In this document: one piece after another, positions 33,801-42,317 of the stretch | How positions within the stretch are numbered: the first letter of the stretch is position 1 | Layout: every line of letters starts with the position of its first letter | DNA from: Prostheceraeus crozeri | Lineage: Eukaryota > Platyhelminthes > Polycladida > Euryleptidae | Assembly (NCBI GenBank): GCA_907163375.1 | Contig: CAJQUW010012547.1 | Location: 1-64,000, forward strand | Length of the DNA: 64,000 nucleotides | Reading direction: 5' to 3' | Made by a program: the position numbers and the translations under genes | The notes under the pieces: model-generated | What the model was told of the DNA's origin: nothing | What the model saw: only the letters and a program-made list of their open reading frames with translations | Databases searched by the model: none

Positions 33801-34859
33801 CGTAATACCAAATTCCTTGGTGTAGAGACGTATCAGAGTATTAATGTCGCGATAGATTTTATCTTCACCATACTGGGGGCCGGGAACACGTAGGAATTTA
33901 GGGAGAAAGACCGTTTCCAAGGGATAGCACCCATACAGATCCAATGGAGTAACCACTTCCACGTCACATTCACGACAGAGACTACTCAACAATTGATAAT
34001 CCATTGCCATTAGACTGGTATTTCGAGGGTAGGCCACTTTGAATAGAATTTCCTCCTCCGTATGTTGAAGGAGGGTTCCCACATCGGACCACACCATCCA
34101 TTTCAAAAGATCATCTAAAGGCATTGCCTCTTGTGCATATTCCCGATGGAATTGTTTGGAGAAGGAGCAGCGATGTAGGGGAATCACACTAAACCAAAAG
34201 TCTTCATACGAGCCGGTCGTGTGATTAATGAAATCCTTGCGATGAGTAGCTACACGTGTTTGTATACGGGTTGTTTGTAGTGGAGAGAGGTGATAGACTG
34301 TATGAGGGAGGAACCATGCCATGGCTAAGGCAGGGGAGAGTACCAGCACGTAATGAAACACGGTATATTCTTTCACTTGATAGAGAGAGATGGGAGCTAC
34401 TTCAATCGTGTACACATCCGCTTCGGTAAATCCATCCCCACCCATGTACAGGAGTGAGGATTCCGTCTTGATGGTAAACATTTGGGTTTGTACGCGATTG
34501 ACATAGGTTTTAAACGCATCAATGGGGGGTATGTGTAACCATTCGTCTTTGGAGGCATACAGGGGATGACGTATGACTTTATCGGCACCTTCCATATTAT
34601 AATAGGGGAGAAATGTATGCATGGTGGAATGTTGTCCCACATCGGATGTTTTCCCCACGGTGATGGACTGCGTTTCCGTAATGGTATCAATTGTATTGAC
34701 GTAGCCTAATCCTTGTACACCTACTTCCCATTGAGACATGGTGGAAAGAGAAAAGGGCACATTGTAATGAGTAAAATAATGGTTGGCTTTATTGTTGAAT
34801 GAATCATTGTGTACATTGCTGAGTAATAGGATGGAAAAGTCCTGTTTCTTCTCCCCCAT
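30861..34859 (-). CDS. Giant virion-type protein, paralogue of the collagen-like protein
   Basis: 1332 residues. The N-terminus has FSILLLSNVHNDSF and the WEVGVQGLGY signature; the C-terminus has YYPLSSRIINQIEVEI and DDGDYIPMKYGRSFLKLHF. Both ends align with 26942-30826, so the two genes are tandem paralogues that diverged strongly in the middle. This one lacks Gly-X-Y repeats. The family is typical of Polintons and is thought to be structural; its exact place in the particle is unknown to me. A TAGGTAAC variant of the promoter box lies about 27 bases upstream. Confidence 0.65.
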   Translation of the reverse strand: MGEKKQDFSILLLSNVHNDSFNNKANHYFTHYNVPFSLSTMSQWEVGVQGLGYVNTIDTITETQSITVGKTSDVGQHSTMHTFLPYYNMEGADKVIRHPLYASKDEWLHIPPIDAFKTYVNRVQTQMFTIKTESSLLYMGGDGFTEADVYTIEVAPISLYQVKEYTVFHYVLVLSPALAMAWFLPHTVYHLSPLQTTRIQTRVATHRKDFINHTTGSYEDFWFSVIPLHRCSFSKQFHREYAQEAMPLDDLLKWMVWSDVGTLLQHTEEEILFKVAYPRNTSLMAMDYQLLSSLCRECDVEVVTPLDLYGCYPLETVFLPKFLRVPGPQYGEDKIYRDINTLIRLYTKEFGITANLADALHLTLPKDIVHRPWIKQNDSLIFMGLFAGHIITDKAKQVRFTYDMKLHYLRELMTSLRKYQRKLGNQLSLSAWMNLPRTLDFTRENGQHVHNQYTSILPNFTTPNTLDAKANSVDHLKMYTDTLMKKLPPLLREDSRRTYNVSTIRSNQDHGALVESTRALFTHDSLPHTTLPSDMDIMYELDTILPSTPTMYQNRLFTHFNFRRIRPLPIYLEFLESILTAYTLESLPKDRFTQWTHDLEQLATCDSLLIHVKEPERVVIGFFAVLGFYTTHSLTIPRGFYTLPQYLKRVFHHPTLHLSLTSPIYRFPHSSSVAPSFPYEWQPCQGGITLSLNVRWEGQMNYYPLFIQFEEGAHIAKLLNRTVITGLWQEKGAPTPLVTQYNTDVYHKTLGVKSNIKKFQHSHITLSHRQSIYWKREESDFQPLHPVTCSTYQVSAVHHHTTKAWSSHVLMTTPILDPQFVTQDLSIFIPIPITPFYMATDILHQSPTPKEMSHQWQLCQRIPNYTTMTMIHLPKPLRLVYFHTDTVIPSPIIYSVPNGMYTLQTLIHAIHKGMPNNRMFWIQYSSSTIFYRLHFQMPPSSKLHLSELTSRLFKHSMEYHAPYPTTFIDGMILHINALWDYSLPPTYTDYSSLPMTLYPWKKEEEQRYFKPTETPTWMKATTGNQCLQQYLFGAHAYRSSDYEVTRFVSKFTSNPQELTHEKLSPAFEAIGWSSHDGLNAHGIKGSLTHGLYTYQRNMFYLTEGMILRIRPRTKKPLKTVTLTMDFNNRPVFHMYRSVLKPLDDSLIRSEGMQFSFPFQTILIPKGAYTIMGLINYMQSALSHWKDIRLSLSPEHFLSIHTGMNTYIDFGESMGHILNLTRTYFGPHSDFQTTYPISIVPNTYNIIIYCDIVAASAIGDTHARLLKMIPIEHTAHYGKMINVEIPAVEYYPLSSRIINQIEVEIRGDDGDYIPMKYGRSFLKLHFRPRSASS

Positions 34860-34869
34860 CGTCTATGCG

Positions 34870-35967
34870 TTAATATTGACGATGGTTACCTAGAGGTACA
34901 ATATCGGACTCCTTCACCCATGAATTCATCGACTTGGGATACCCTTGCCAATGTACGAGTAATTCACGTTGTCCATGCCGTTGGCGTTTATCCAGGACGT
35001 CATCCACTTGATAGATTTCTTCATCACGTTGTACAACTTGTAATTCATGCGCATAAAAGGCTCCACGGATAGGGTCACCCATCAAATCCACCAAGGTGTA
35101 CATGCGTGTTCCATGGGGGTCTTCCCGAATGCTCTTGATACGAAACTCTTCCGTTGACCAATTCGCTTCATACCCCCGTCCAAACGTCCCTTTATCTCGT
35201 GAAATGCGCACACGTGCCCCCACTTTTAAAAGGGGGATGATACGTTGCCGCTTCTTCAAGTGGGGATAGTTTTGGAGATGACGTTTATGTTGATGTGTTA
35301 GAATGGAGCCAATATCCTCCTTGGTCACATCATTGGGGATAGCGTGTGTCGTGGAATGTCGGGTATTGTTATACGCAAACATAATGTCAGGGAGGAAATC
35401 AATCCAGTTCTGCGCATTGGTTGCCGTAAAGATACGTTCCAATTTCTCTTTAATGGTACGGTTCAAGCGCTCCACATGAGCGCATTTGTAAGGGCTATAA
35501 ATAGAAAAGTGTTCAATATGATCCTTCTTGAGGACATTGGCCACTTTGGAATTATAGAATTCACGACCTTGATCCGTTTGTAGACGCATAGGGGGTGGAA
35601 TGCTTTGAAACACTTGTTCGAGAATAGACGCCACTTCTTCTGCACTTTTGGTTTTGAGAGGGAAGGCCCAAGCTTTGCGTGAGAATATGTCCATGAGCAT
35701 GAGAATGTATTTATAGCCACGATTGGACTTGGCATATTTTTGATAGTCCACAATGTCCGCTTGGAATTGGATTTGGGGGCCACTCACACGATAGGGTTGG
35801 AGAGGGTGGGGGCGTTGTTTCTGGCGGTGGAGAGTGTAGGTGGGTTGGGATTGGAGCCATTGACGTACTCGTGCGCGACTGATTCCGGACGCAGCAGCTA
35901 AAGAAGCGACGGAGCCGTACCCCGCAGGATGTTGGGCGTCGTAATAAATGTCTTTGAGTCGATCCAT
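34870..35967 (-). CDS. Polinton integrase (retroviral-type, with chromodomain)
   Basis: 365 residues. N-terminal helix-turn-helix-like segment (SLAAASGISRARVRQWL), then an rve core with Asp71 in FQADIVDY, Asp132 in RLQTDQGREF and Glu166 in AHVERLNRTIKEKL, spaced as in DDE integrases. A C-terminal barrel-like part follows, then a chromodomain (YQVDDVLDKR, LLVHWQGYP, NSWVKESDIV). It inserts the element into chromatin; the 6-bp target duplication seen here is its expected product. The chromodomain might otherwise suggest a Ty3-type retroelement, but no RT is linked to it. Confidence 0.92.
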   Translation of the reverse strand: MDRLKDIYYDAQHPAGYGSVASLAAASGISRARVRQWLQSQPTYTLHRQKQRPHPLQPYRVSGPQIQFQADIVDYQKYAKSNRGYKYILMLMDIFSRKAWAFPLKTKSAEEVASILEQVFQSIPPPMRLQTDQGREFYNSKVANVLKKDHIEHFSIYSPYKCAHVERLNRTIKEKLERIFTATNAQNWIDFLPDIMFAYNNTRHSTTHAIPNDVTKEDIGSILTHQHKRHLQNYPHLKKRQRIIPLLKVGARVRISRDKGTFGRGYEANWSTEEFRIKSIREDPHGTRMYTLVDLMGDPIRGAFYAHELQVVQRDEEIYQVDDVLDKRQRHGQRELLVHWQGYPKSMNSWVKESDIVPLGNHRQY

Positions 35968-36154
35968 CTATGGCGTCACGTGATTTCCATCTACTTGGTT
36001 GGACATGTTGTTCCGTGTGGGAAGCGCAGCAGGTGAATGTCACTACGATTTGATGCTCACCCTCCCCACTGCCACCACCACCGCATGCGGTGCATAAGCG
36101 TTGGAACCATGTGGAGGCGGCCATGTATCATGGCCCTGCCCTCCACCACTCTAC

Positions 36155-37495
36155 CTAATAATAATATTGGTTCTCGTCCATGAAGGGGCGCCTATTCTCT
36201 TTATCCTCCGAACGTGTCACGGCGCGTGTACGCGTCGTGCCACGTTGGTGTCCTCGACTGGAGGTTCCTCGATTGGAGGTTCCTCGATTGGAGGTTCCTC
36301 GATTGGAGGTTCCTCGACTGGAGGTTCCTCGACTGGCGGTAGCGCCCCGACTGAGCCGTTTCGGAGAGTGGGGGACGGTAGGAGAAGGAGGAAGTGGTGT
36401 CGGGGGAAGTGGTGGAGGGTTGAAGGCACTGGGTTCCGGCATCAATGGACTCGTTCCAAACAATTTGTGACGTAGTTTCTGCATAAGGATCATGCGCGCA
36501 TGCCAGTTGCGGATTCGATTCCTGGTAGGTTTCATGCGAATGAGATCACGTGCCACTTCCCGCGCATACTCGGGATAGGGTTGGAGCATCCCCTGGATGC
36601 GTTCATTCTCCAACGTGTGCTGCAGCAGGGCTGAGGTCCCATCCCCACCGCCTTGGGCACCGACTTGGCCACCGACTTGGCCACCGACTTGGCCACCGAC
36701 TTGGCCACCTCCTTGTTCTTTCGCCTTGTCTTCACATGCTTTCAGCTGTGTTGGTGTCACAACCATCATTTTACTAAAGTCCATTTTGGAATGATGGGAA
36801 TGTTTGGTTAACTTAAATACAATCATGGGTGGTTCAAACAATTGTGTACGAAAACGGTATTCTAGTGGTGTTGCTGGTGTGAAATCAATAAAGAGATAGG
36901 CATACACGCCATAGTCATGTAGGATACTGGTGAGCATGTTATGAATGACGTGAGTATTCCCTTTAGGGAGCATGCGAGAGAGGAATTGGCTCGTTTGTTG
37001 GAGATTTCGTGGATTGGGGAAGAGGACCATATAATGCACATTGTTATTACGCATCCGTTGTTCTTTATCCCCATAGAGATACTGTGTGATTTGAATGGCA
37101 AAGAAGCCTTTATGATGTGATCCGCGTAGGAACAAGGTGGTAATGTCTTCACTTTTCGCACTTTCCTGTTGTAAGTCATCGAGAATGACAATATCATGCT
37201 CCCCCACCTGATCTAGATCATCATGTGTGGGTAACCCATATTTTAACTGAATCTCCAAGTCTTTAAGACGGGTATGAAAAGGACTCTCAATCCCATAGAA
37301 CCACCACACTGTACGGATAGGGTGTTTAAATAACCCATCCTTATGTTGCAATAAATTAAGGACAAAGGTGGATTTCCCTGATTTACTGGGACCACATACA
37401 ATCATAGATGAGTCATTTTCCAATCGAAAATCCATGGTTGAAAAGTCACACGTCCAGACGTACTGTTTATTACGTAAAGTACAAGCTTTAATCAC
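36155..37495 (-). CDS. Polinton genome-packaging ATPase (FtsK/HerA-like)
   Basis: 446 residues. Walker A GPSKSGKS at 35-42 and Walker B DIVILDD at 101-107 within an A32-type packaging ATPase core. The C-terminal third is low complexity: tandem GGQV units, Pro-rich sequence and repeated SRGTSNRGTS. The enzyme pumps the genome into preformed capsids. It starts 9 bases after the upstream gene ends, so its promoter probably lies within that gene. The family is usually about 200-300 residues, so the tail is an extension. Confidence 0.88.
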   Translation of the reverse strand: MIKACTLRNKQYVWTCDFSTMDFRLENDSSMIVCGPSKSGKSTFVLNLLQHKDGLFKHPIRTVWWFYGIESPFHTRLKDLEIQLKYGLPTHDDLDQVGEHDIVILDDLQQESAKSEDITTLFLRGSHHKGFFAIQITQYLYGDKEQRMRNNNVHYMVLFPNPRNLQQTSQFLSRMLPKGNTHVIHNMLTSILHDYGVYAYLFIDFTPATPLEYRFRTQLFEPPMIVFKLTKHSHHSKMDFSKMMVVTPTQLKACEDKAKEQGGGQVGGQVGGQVGGQVGAQGGGDGTSALLQHTLENERIQGMLQPYPEYAREVARDLIRMKPTRNRIRNWHARMILMQKLRHKLFGTSPLMPEPSAFNPPPLPPTPLPPSPTVPHSPKRLSRGATASRGTSSRGTSNRGTSNRGTSNRGTSSRGHQRGTTRTRAVTRSEDKENRRPFMDENQYYY

Positions 37496-37503
37496 ATCAC
37501 CTT

Positions 37504-39705
37504 TTAATCAATATACTCGGGAATGAGAAGAGTGTCAATTCCATACATACACCAGTCAATTGCATGCCCATCCGCTTTAGTATAGACGGGGTAGTCACTA
37601 ACATTCACATGTTCTCGAATGGTATTGAATTCCTGGGGGTAGATGCCGGCAGCGGGGAGTTTATACCATTCCTCACCATTGAGTTCGTAGAGGCGTTTCT
37701 GTGCCGTAAGGACAAATGCACGGTAGAGGCGTTGGAAGCGGATATCTTTCATACCCACACCCTTCTCCTCTTCCGTGACAATGTCTTGGAGGCCGTGTAG
37801 TCCGATGCGAAGAAGCTCCGTAATATCCTGTGTCCGTTTCTTCACGTGACGAATACACTGCGCTAGTTGAATTGTGGGTGTCAATTTCTTGAGAGTATCA
37901 CTAAAGTGTTCGTTGCGATAACAATCATACTCCAGACGATGTAGGAGGGGGCGGAGTTTGGCTTCCAACCAGGATTGGGCAATCGACACATTCACATCTT
38001 TCATGAGGGATGTCTCCGTAAAGGGTTGCGTGTCCGACGTCATACCGTTGGCGACGAGATAGTCACATAGGGCAAATGTATTTTTAGACACTTTCCGTTG
38101 TGCATCCAGTCGTTTGAGGACTTGTTGTAGACCGCGTAGTGTAAAATACTCCTCAATCATGTCTGAGCAGAAGCCCGTATTTGTAGCCCCATGTTGAATC
38201 CAACTCCCACGTACAGTCTTGGTGAGAGTGAGGAAGCGTTGAATGTATTTATCTCGCAGGTCTACACATTCCACCACACGTCCCTGGTATTGTCGGAGAG
38301 TATACATCTCCCGTAGAATCTGCATGAGGAGTTGTAATAATAGGGAACGGCGACCTTCGTAATGATGTGTCGCCCATCCATCGTCATCAATGGGTTGAGC
38401 ACACCCCATAAAGGTCTTGTCGAATTTATAGTGTACAGCCTCCAATTTTGTCAATATGTATTGAATACTGTGACGTGGCGAAGGATCCAGAAGGGGTAGG
38501 ATTTCCTTTATCACAAATGTATGCAACTCACGCGTATAGAAGGGTGTGAGTTTCGGAGCAACCTTGTCCTCCATCCAGGACATGAGGTATGCGAATTGAT
38601 CACGTGTCGTTTCCGTAGGGCACATTAGCGCCTTCATCCAATCCTTGCCCGCATCAAGATTGACTTGGAGTTTCTTACGCATCTTACGTTTCTTGCTCGG
38701 GGGCTCCTCCACCTTCTCACCTTGATCCTCCCCTGGGTCCTTGACTTGGTCCTTGACTTGGTCCTTGACTGGGTCCTTGACTGGGTCCTTGACTGGGTCC
38801 TTGGCTGGGTCCTCCTGTTGTTGTTTCTCCGCAGCCATGGTGAGGGAGCACATTTCCTCCTCCTCCTCCGTCGTCAAGTCATCCATGTGTAATTGGACTT
38901 GGTGGAACAGGACCTGCTTTACACTGCAGCAGAGTCGGAAATGGTGTTTCTCATCATCACGGTACACTCCCGTGACTTGGAATGTACAGCTCAGACGGAT
39001 CACTCTCTCCTTGTCCTTGTATGTGCCATCCGTATGTGTGAGGTCCTTCCATATTTCATTGAGTGCAAACAAGGATTTGGACTCAATATGGCGTTCACCC
39101 ATTGTAAAGATGGGTGTAATTGTCGTATGTGGGGGTTGGCACAGTTTGACGTAGATGCCTTTATTGGCTTCCTTGGTGAGACCATCCTTGAGAATTGACT
39201 GCACGTGATAATGGGACCATGTGCTCTGACTCACCAAGTCTTGTACGAGCGACTCCAATGTCTGAATATCGTCCGACACATTGGGGGATAGACGGATACG
39301 TGTATCGAAGGCACCTTTGGCAAAGTCACTTTCACGAATGAGTCCATACCACGTTGAACTCCCGCTGTTGAAGAGAATACGGGCTTCCTTCACCTTATCT
39401 TCCCAATGCACGAATTCACGGGGCCACCACTCATAGTTCTCAACACGTAAGGCGTGGAATTTAGGAATGTCTTGACTGGGCTGGGCTAGTTTCAGCATGG
39501 TGATTGGTAGATGGCGTAGATTGGTATAGGGACGTTCATACCAGTCCATAGTCCGTGTCGCATACAATGAGGATTTAAACATACCCTTGACGGAATCATT
39601 CACAACCACAGGGAGTTGAAGTCTCTTCTTCTTCGTCTTCTTACTCTTCGACGTCGACACTTGTGTAGCGGACGGCTCCGTGACGATGACACGTGTACGC
39701 TTCAT
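37504..39705 (-). CDS. 733-residue Polinton protein, unknown function
   Basis: Begins with a basic segment MKRTRVIV...KSKKTKKKR, resembling a nuclear signal, and contains a charged repeat of DPVKD/DQVKD units around residue 300, followed by KKRKMRKK. The rest is mixed helical and strand sequence without a motif I recognise. It is immediately upstream of the packaging ATPase and has its own TATA box about 30 bases before the ATG. It could be a replication, terminal-protein or structural factor; I do not assign one. Confidence 0.6.
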   Translation of the reverse strand: MKRTRVIVTEPSATQVSTSKSKKTKKKRLQLPVVVNDSVKGMFKSSLYATRTMDWYERPYTNLRHLPITMLKLAQPSQDIPKFHALRVENYEWWPREFVHWEDKVKEARILFNSGSSTWYGLIRESDFAKGAFDTRIRLSPNVSDDIQTLESLVQDLVSQSTWSHYHVQSILKDGLTKEANKGIYVKLCQPPHTTITPIFTMGERHIESKSLFALNEIWKDLTHTDGTYKDKERVIRLSCTFQVTGVYRDDEKHHFRLCCSVKQVLFHQVQLHMDDLTTEEEEEMCSLTMAAEKQQQEDPAKDPVKDPVKDPVKDQVKDQVKDPGEDQGEKVEEPPSKKRKMRKKLQVNLDAGKDWMKALMCPTETTRDQFAYLMSWMEDKVAPKLTPFYTRELHTFVIKEILPLLDPSPRHSIQYILTKLEAVHYKFDKTFMGCAQPIDDDGWATHHYEGRRSLLLQLLMQILREMYTLRQYQGRVVECVDLRDKYIQRFLTLTKTVRGSWIQHGATNTGFCSDMIEEYFTLRGLQQVLKRLDAQRKVSKNTFALCDYLVANGMTSDTQPFTETSLMKDVNVSIAQSWLEAKLRPLLHRLEYDCYRNEHFSDTLKKLTPTIQLAQCIRHVKKRTQDITELLRIGLHGLQDIVTEEEKGVGMKDIRFQRLYRAFVLTAQKRLYELNGEEWYKLPAAGIYPQEFNTIREHVNVSDYPVYTKADGHAIDWCMYGIDTLLIPEYID

Positions 39706-39735
39706 GATTGAAATGATTCTCTCCTCTCATTCCCC

Positions 39736-39748
39736 ATATATATATATA
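39736..39748 (-). promoter_or_regulatory. TATA box of the 733-residue gene
   Basis: TATATATATATA on the minus strand about 30 bases before the ATG at 39705. Confidence 0.6.
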
Positions 39749-39751
39749 CTC

Positions 39752-40030
39752 TTAGACATTCGCATCTTGTGCATATCGTATACCATGCATCGTTCCTTTT
39801 CTCTTGTGCTTCCGTACTTTCCACCCACACAGTCCCATATTGAGCACAAAAATGATAATGACTAAGATTTGTATTACCAAGCTCATCCATGCATCCGGTG
39901 TTTCTAACCTATCAAACATGGCATGATTGGGGATATTGAGGGTGCAGGGTGTGGCATTGAATAATCGATGATGGTAGAGGTGTTGTTCACTGCGCTTAAT
40001 CACGTGTATGGCGGGCGGTGTAGTCATCAT
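39752..40030 (-). CDS. Small single-pass membrane protein
   Basis: 92 residues with one strongly hydrophobic segment (WMSLVIQILVIIIFVLNMGL, about residues 48-67) followed by a basic stretch KVRKHKRKG, which predicts an N-out, C-in orientation. A TATA box (TATAAAA) lies 26 bases before the ATG, which supports it as a real gene. Function not recognised. Confidence 0.5.
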   Translation of the reverse strand: MMTTPPAIHVIKRSEQHLYHHRLFNATPCTLNIPNHAMFDRLETPDAWMSLVIQILVIIIFVLNMGLCGWKVRKHKRKGTMHGIRYAQDANV

Positions 40031-40056
40031 AATGAGGATGGTGACGATGACACACC

Positions 40057-40064
40057 ATTTTATA
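40057..40064 (-). promoter_or_regulatory. TATA box of the small membrane-protein gene
   Basis: CTATAAAA on the minus strand, 26 bases before the ATG at 40030. Confidence 0.55.
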
Positions 40065-40071
40065 GAGGGCT

Positions 40072-40464
40072 TTATTCATCTATATGATGCTCACTTTGGA
40101 TATCTGTCATGTCAAAGACAGATGGATTATCATGAAAAGCAATACCATAGGCTTGAACAAAAGGTATTTGTTTCTTTTGAAAGCGGCGTTTCTTTTTGAG
40201 AAATCCATAATAATCCACTGGGGGTTTCACAAACTTTCGGAGAATGGGTCCATACACTTTGAAGAATTCTTGTTGCACCGGTGTCAAGGTCTTTCTTTCC
40301 CCTTGTTGCATTTTAGCCATGAGTTTGCGTAAGTCTTCCACATAGGTTTTAGGGAGTTGATTCACTCGATGGTTAATTGTACGTTTAAAGCAGCCCACAC
40401 CTTTCTTGATCTTCCCCAACGTATCTGCAAACACTCCCCGTCGTGCTACACAGTCTTGACACAT
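40072..40464 (-). CDS. 130-residue basic protein, unknown function
   Basis: Starts MCQDCVARRG, rich in Lys/Arg with a central helical region (YVEDLRKLMAKMQQGERK) and a KKKRRFQKKQ block. A TAGGTAAA variant of the promoter box lies about 30 bases before the ATG. No domain recognised; the charge suggests nucleic-acid or capsid association. Confidence 0.5.
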   Translation of the reverse strand: MCQDCVARRGVFADTLGKIKKGVGCFKRTINHRVNQLPKTYVEDLRKLMAKMQQGERKTLTPVQQEFFKVYGPILRKFVKPPVDYYGFLKKKRRFQKKQIPFVQAYGIAFHDNPSVFDMTDIQSEHHIDE

Positions 40465-40497
40465 GATGTCTTCACACAGGTTATCCCCTTATTTTAC

Positions 40498-41892
40498 CTA
40501 GTGATTGCCACGTAGTAGGTCGGCTAGATTTTCCCGTTCCGCTACCTGTGCAGCATTTTCATGGACCAAATGGGCGATAAATCGCTCCTTTGTCAGCAAC
40601 ATTTGCACTAACCGCTCCATGGCCCCATCTGTATACACCCCATTCCCATCCACTCGATCGGGATGTTGTGCCACTGTTTGAAACTGCTCTTCTAATTGAT
40701 GAAGGATCCGGCGCCGATGCATTAAACGTTCCTCTTGTAGATTAATGGACTCTTGTAGTAAATTCACAATCACTGTATTCTTTAACCCATTCATATCTGT
40801 CACATAACCTTGCTCATTTTCCAACACGGGTGGAAAGACTTGATACTCATGACGTCGTGTCTCTGTCGGAACACCCTGTCCTTCAGTCTGTACACCCTGA
40901 CTCACGCTTTTCAACTCCGTCTGTACACCCTGACTCATGCCTTTCAACTCCGTCTGTACACCCTGACTCACATCTCTCGGCTCCGTCTGGACTTGTTGTT
41001 CTACCACTTCTGTAATGACAGGTGGTTGTGGTGGTGGTGGTGGTGGTGTTATACCAATAACGTGATTATTGGCAACCTCATTATAGGAATCCACATAGGC
41101 GTTTTGAATGGCTTCAGCCATTGGATTGGGTAGGACATTGTATAAGAGAGATGCTTCAATTCTATCTGGAGGAATAGCGTCATTCCATAAATAGGGTGCA
41201 TATTCTGGTGAAGGACTGTCATGTGGTGGGGGTGTGGCCAGAGAATCCTCAGGTAATTGATTTTCGTAATGGGGTGTACTCAACGTCATCATGGTGGGGG
41301 GTCCATCCAAGGTCACGGCTAATTCCATAACATCTGGTGGAATGTTTTCCTGTGTCATTAATTCTGTGCGATTCACCCCATCGTCAGGCATTCCCTCTAA
41401 TAGTTCTTGAATCAAGGCATTCATTTCCTCTTCATCAACCGTTGATGTGTTGACTGGTACCACGGGTGGTGGTGGTGGTGGTGGTGGTGGTGGTGGTGGT
41501 ACCACTGGGGATATATCTTCATCCAAATCCACTCTATGTGTGGGTAATGGAAGGTTGTGTTTAAAGAGCTCCTTGATTTTTAGACGGCGTGCATCTGATA
41601 ATTTCTTCTTTTTGCATGCATGATGTACATGTTGGTAGACAAAACGATTTAATTCTTCCTGTGTGGCCCCTTTGGGTAGACTCACTAGACATTTTGGACA
41701 GACGTGTTTATACCGCTCCAACACCCCTCCTTCATGTGACAGTTGAATAGCGTTACGAATCTTCTTATGTGCACCTCGAATGTGTTCATTCATGCGATGG
41801 GTACGAAAGGGTAATTTACAAAACATACACAACGCCATACGCATACATCGTCGTGCCTTCTTTTCTGGACTCTCACTTTCACCACCTTCCAT
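40498..41892 (-). CDS. Zinc-finger, proline-rich coiled-coil protein
   Basis: 464 residues. A C2H2-type finger (CMFCKLPFRTHRMNEHIRGAH) and a second Cys/His cluster (CPKCLVSL...HVHHACKKK) lie near the N-terminus, then a basic segment, polyproline runs, three repeats of MSQGVQTEL-like units and a C-terminal coiled coil (NLQEERLMHRRRILHQLEEQ). A DNA-binding or scaffold role is plausible. A CTACGTAATG variant of the late-type box lies about 27 bases upstream, inside the overlapping 48-residue gene. Confidence 0.6.
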   Translation of the reverse strand: MEGGESESPEKKARRCMRMALCMFCKLPFRTHRMNEHIRGAHKKIRNAIQLSHEGGVLERYKHVCPKCLVSLPKGATQEELNRFVYQHVHHACKKKKLSDARRLKIKELFKHNLPLPTHRVDLDEDISPVVPPPPPPPPPPPPVVPVNTSTVDEEEMNALIQELLEGMPDDGVNRTELMTQENIPPDVMELAVTLDGPPTMMTLSTPHYENQLPEDSLATPPPHDSPSPEYAPYLWNDAIPPDRIEASLLYNVLPNPMAEAIQNAYVDSYNEVANNHVIGITPPPPPPQPPVITEVVEQQVQTEPRDVSQGVQTELKGMSQGVQTELKSVSQGVQTEGQGVPTETRRHEYQVFPPVLENEQGYVTDMNGLKNTVIVNLLQESINLQEERLMHRRRILHQLEEQFQTVAQHPDRVDGNGVYTDGAMERLVQMLLTKERFIAHLVHENAAQVAERENLADLLRGNH

Positions 41893-42025
41893 GCCTACTC
41901 CTCTGTTTTAGTCTTTCATTACGTAGAATCATATACATTGTCTTTCGCGGACGTCGTCCTCGACACACTCTATAATATCGCTGTTGGCGTTTATTCCTAA
42001 ACGCGTAGCACTGTAACGTGACCAT
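41879..42025 (-). CDS. 48-residue arginine-rich peptide
   Basis: MVTLQCYAFRNKRQQRYYRV, then a block of about ten Arg/Lys in CRGRRPRKT and a basic tail. It overlaps the start of the zinc-finger gene by 14 bases. An exact TTAAGTA box is 32 bases before the ATG, which is why I accept this very short frame. Similar in size and charge to the core-type peptides at 44.0-45.0 kb. Confidence 0.5.
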   Translation of the reverse strand: MVTLQCYAFRNKRQQRYYRVCRGRRPRKTMYMILRNERLKQRSRHGRW

Positions 42026-42057
42026 TCTATTAACTCTTCTTCTTCATCTCATCCTCT

Positions 42058-42067
42058 TTACTTAACC
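42058..42067 (-). promoter_or_regulatory. TTAAGTA box of the 48-residue gene
   Basis: Minus strand GGTTAAGTAA, 32 bases before the ATG at 42025. Confidence 0.5.
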
Positions 42068-42090
42068 TACTTTCCATAGGTAGTGTCAAC

Positions 42091-42234
42091 TTATGACGAT
42101 GTTGTATAATCATTTCTTTGATACTCCTGCAGAGTTGTATTAGAATGGTTAAGAGACTCACAATCCAAATCGACATGTGGATCGATATTTATCCAACACA
42201 AGATTAAGATGGAAGCTACCATAAAGTAAATCAT
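42091..42234 (-). CDS. 47-residue membrane peptide
   Basis: Starts at ATG 42234 with a hydrophobic segment MIYFMVASILILCWI, then a polar acidic tail. A TTAAGTA box 25 bases upstream selects this ATG over a longer frame that would need a non-ATG start. Function unknown; a virion membrane or host-membrane peptide is possible. Confidence 0.45.
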   Translation of the reverse strand: MIYFMVASILILCWINIDPHVDLDCESLNHSNTTLQEYQRNDYTTSS

Positions 42235-42259
42235 TGAACCCCATTCCTCCCTTTCGCAT

Positions 42260-42269
42260 CTACTTAAAA
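42260..42269 (-). promoter_or_regulatory. TTAAGTA box of the 47-residue gene
   Basis: Minus strand TTTTAAGTAG, 25 bases before the ATG at 42234. Confidence 0.5.
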
Positions 42270-42317
42270 CCAACAGTGACGTTTTTTACAGTGTATTCTT
42301 ACAGCCGAAAAGACACA

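Noticed and set aside
34870-35967. A Ty3-type LTR retroelement (integrase with chromodomain)
   Set aside because: No RT, gag or LTR is adjacent; the gene lies within the Polinton and this integrase type is standard there.
35711-36124. 137-residue minus-strand open frame between integrase and ATPase
   Set aside because: Mostly overlaps the integrase in another frame; no box at the expected distance.
36180-36794. Plus-strand repetitive open frames
   Set aside because: Antisense of the low-complexity tail of the packaging ATPase.
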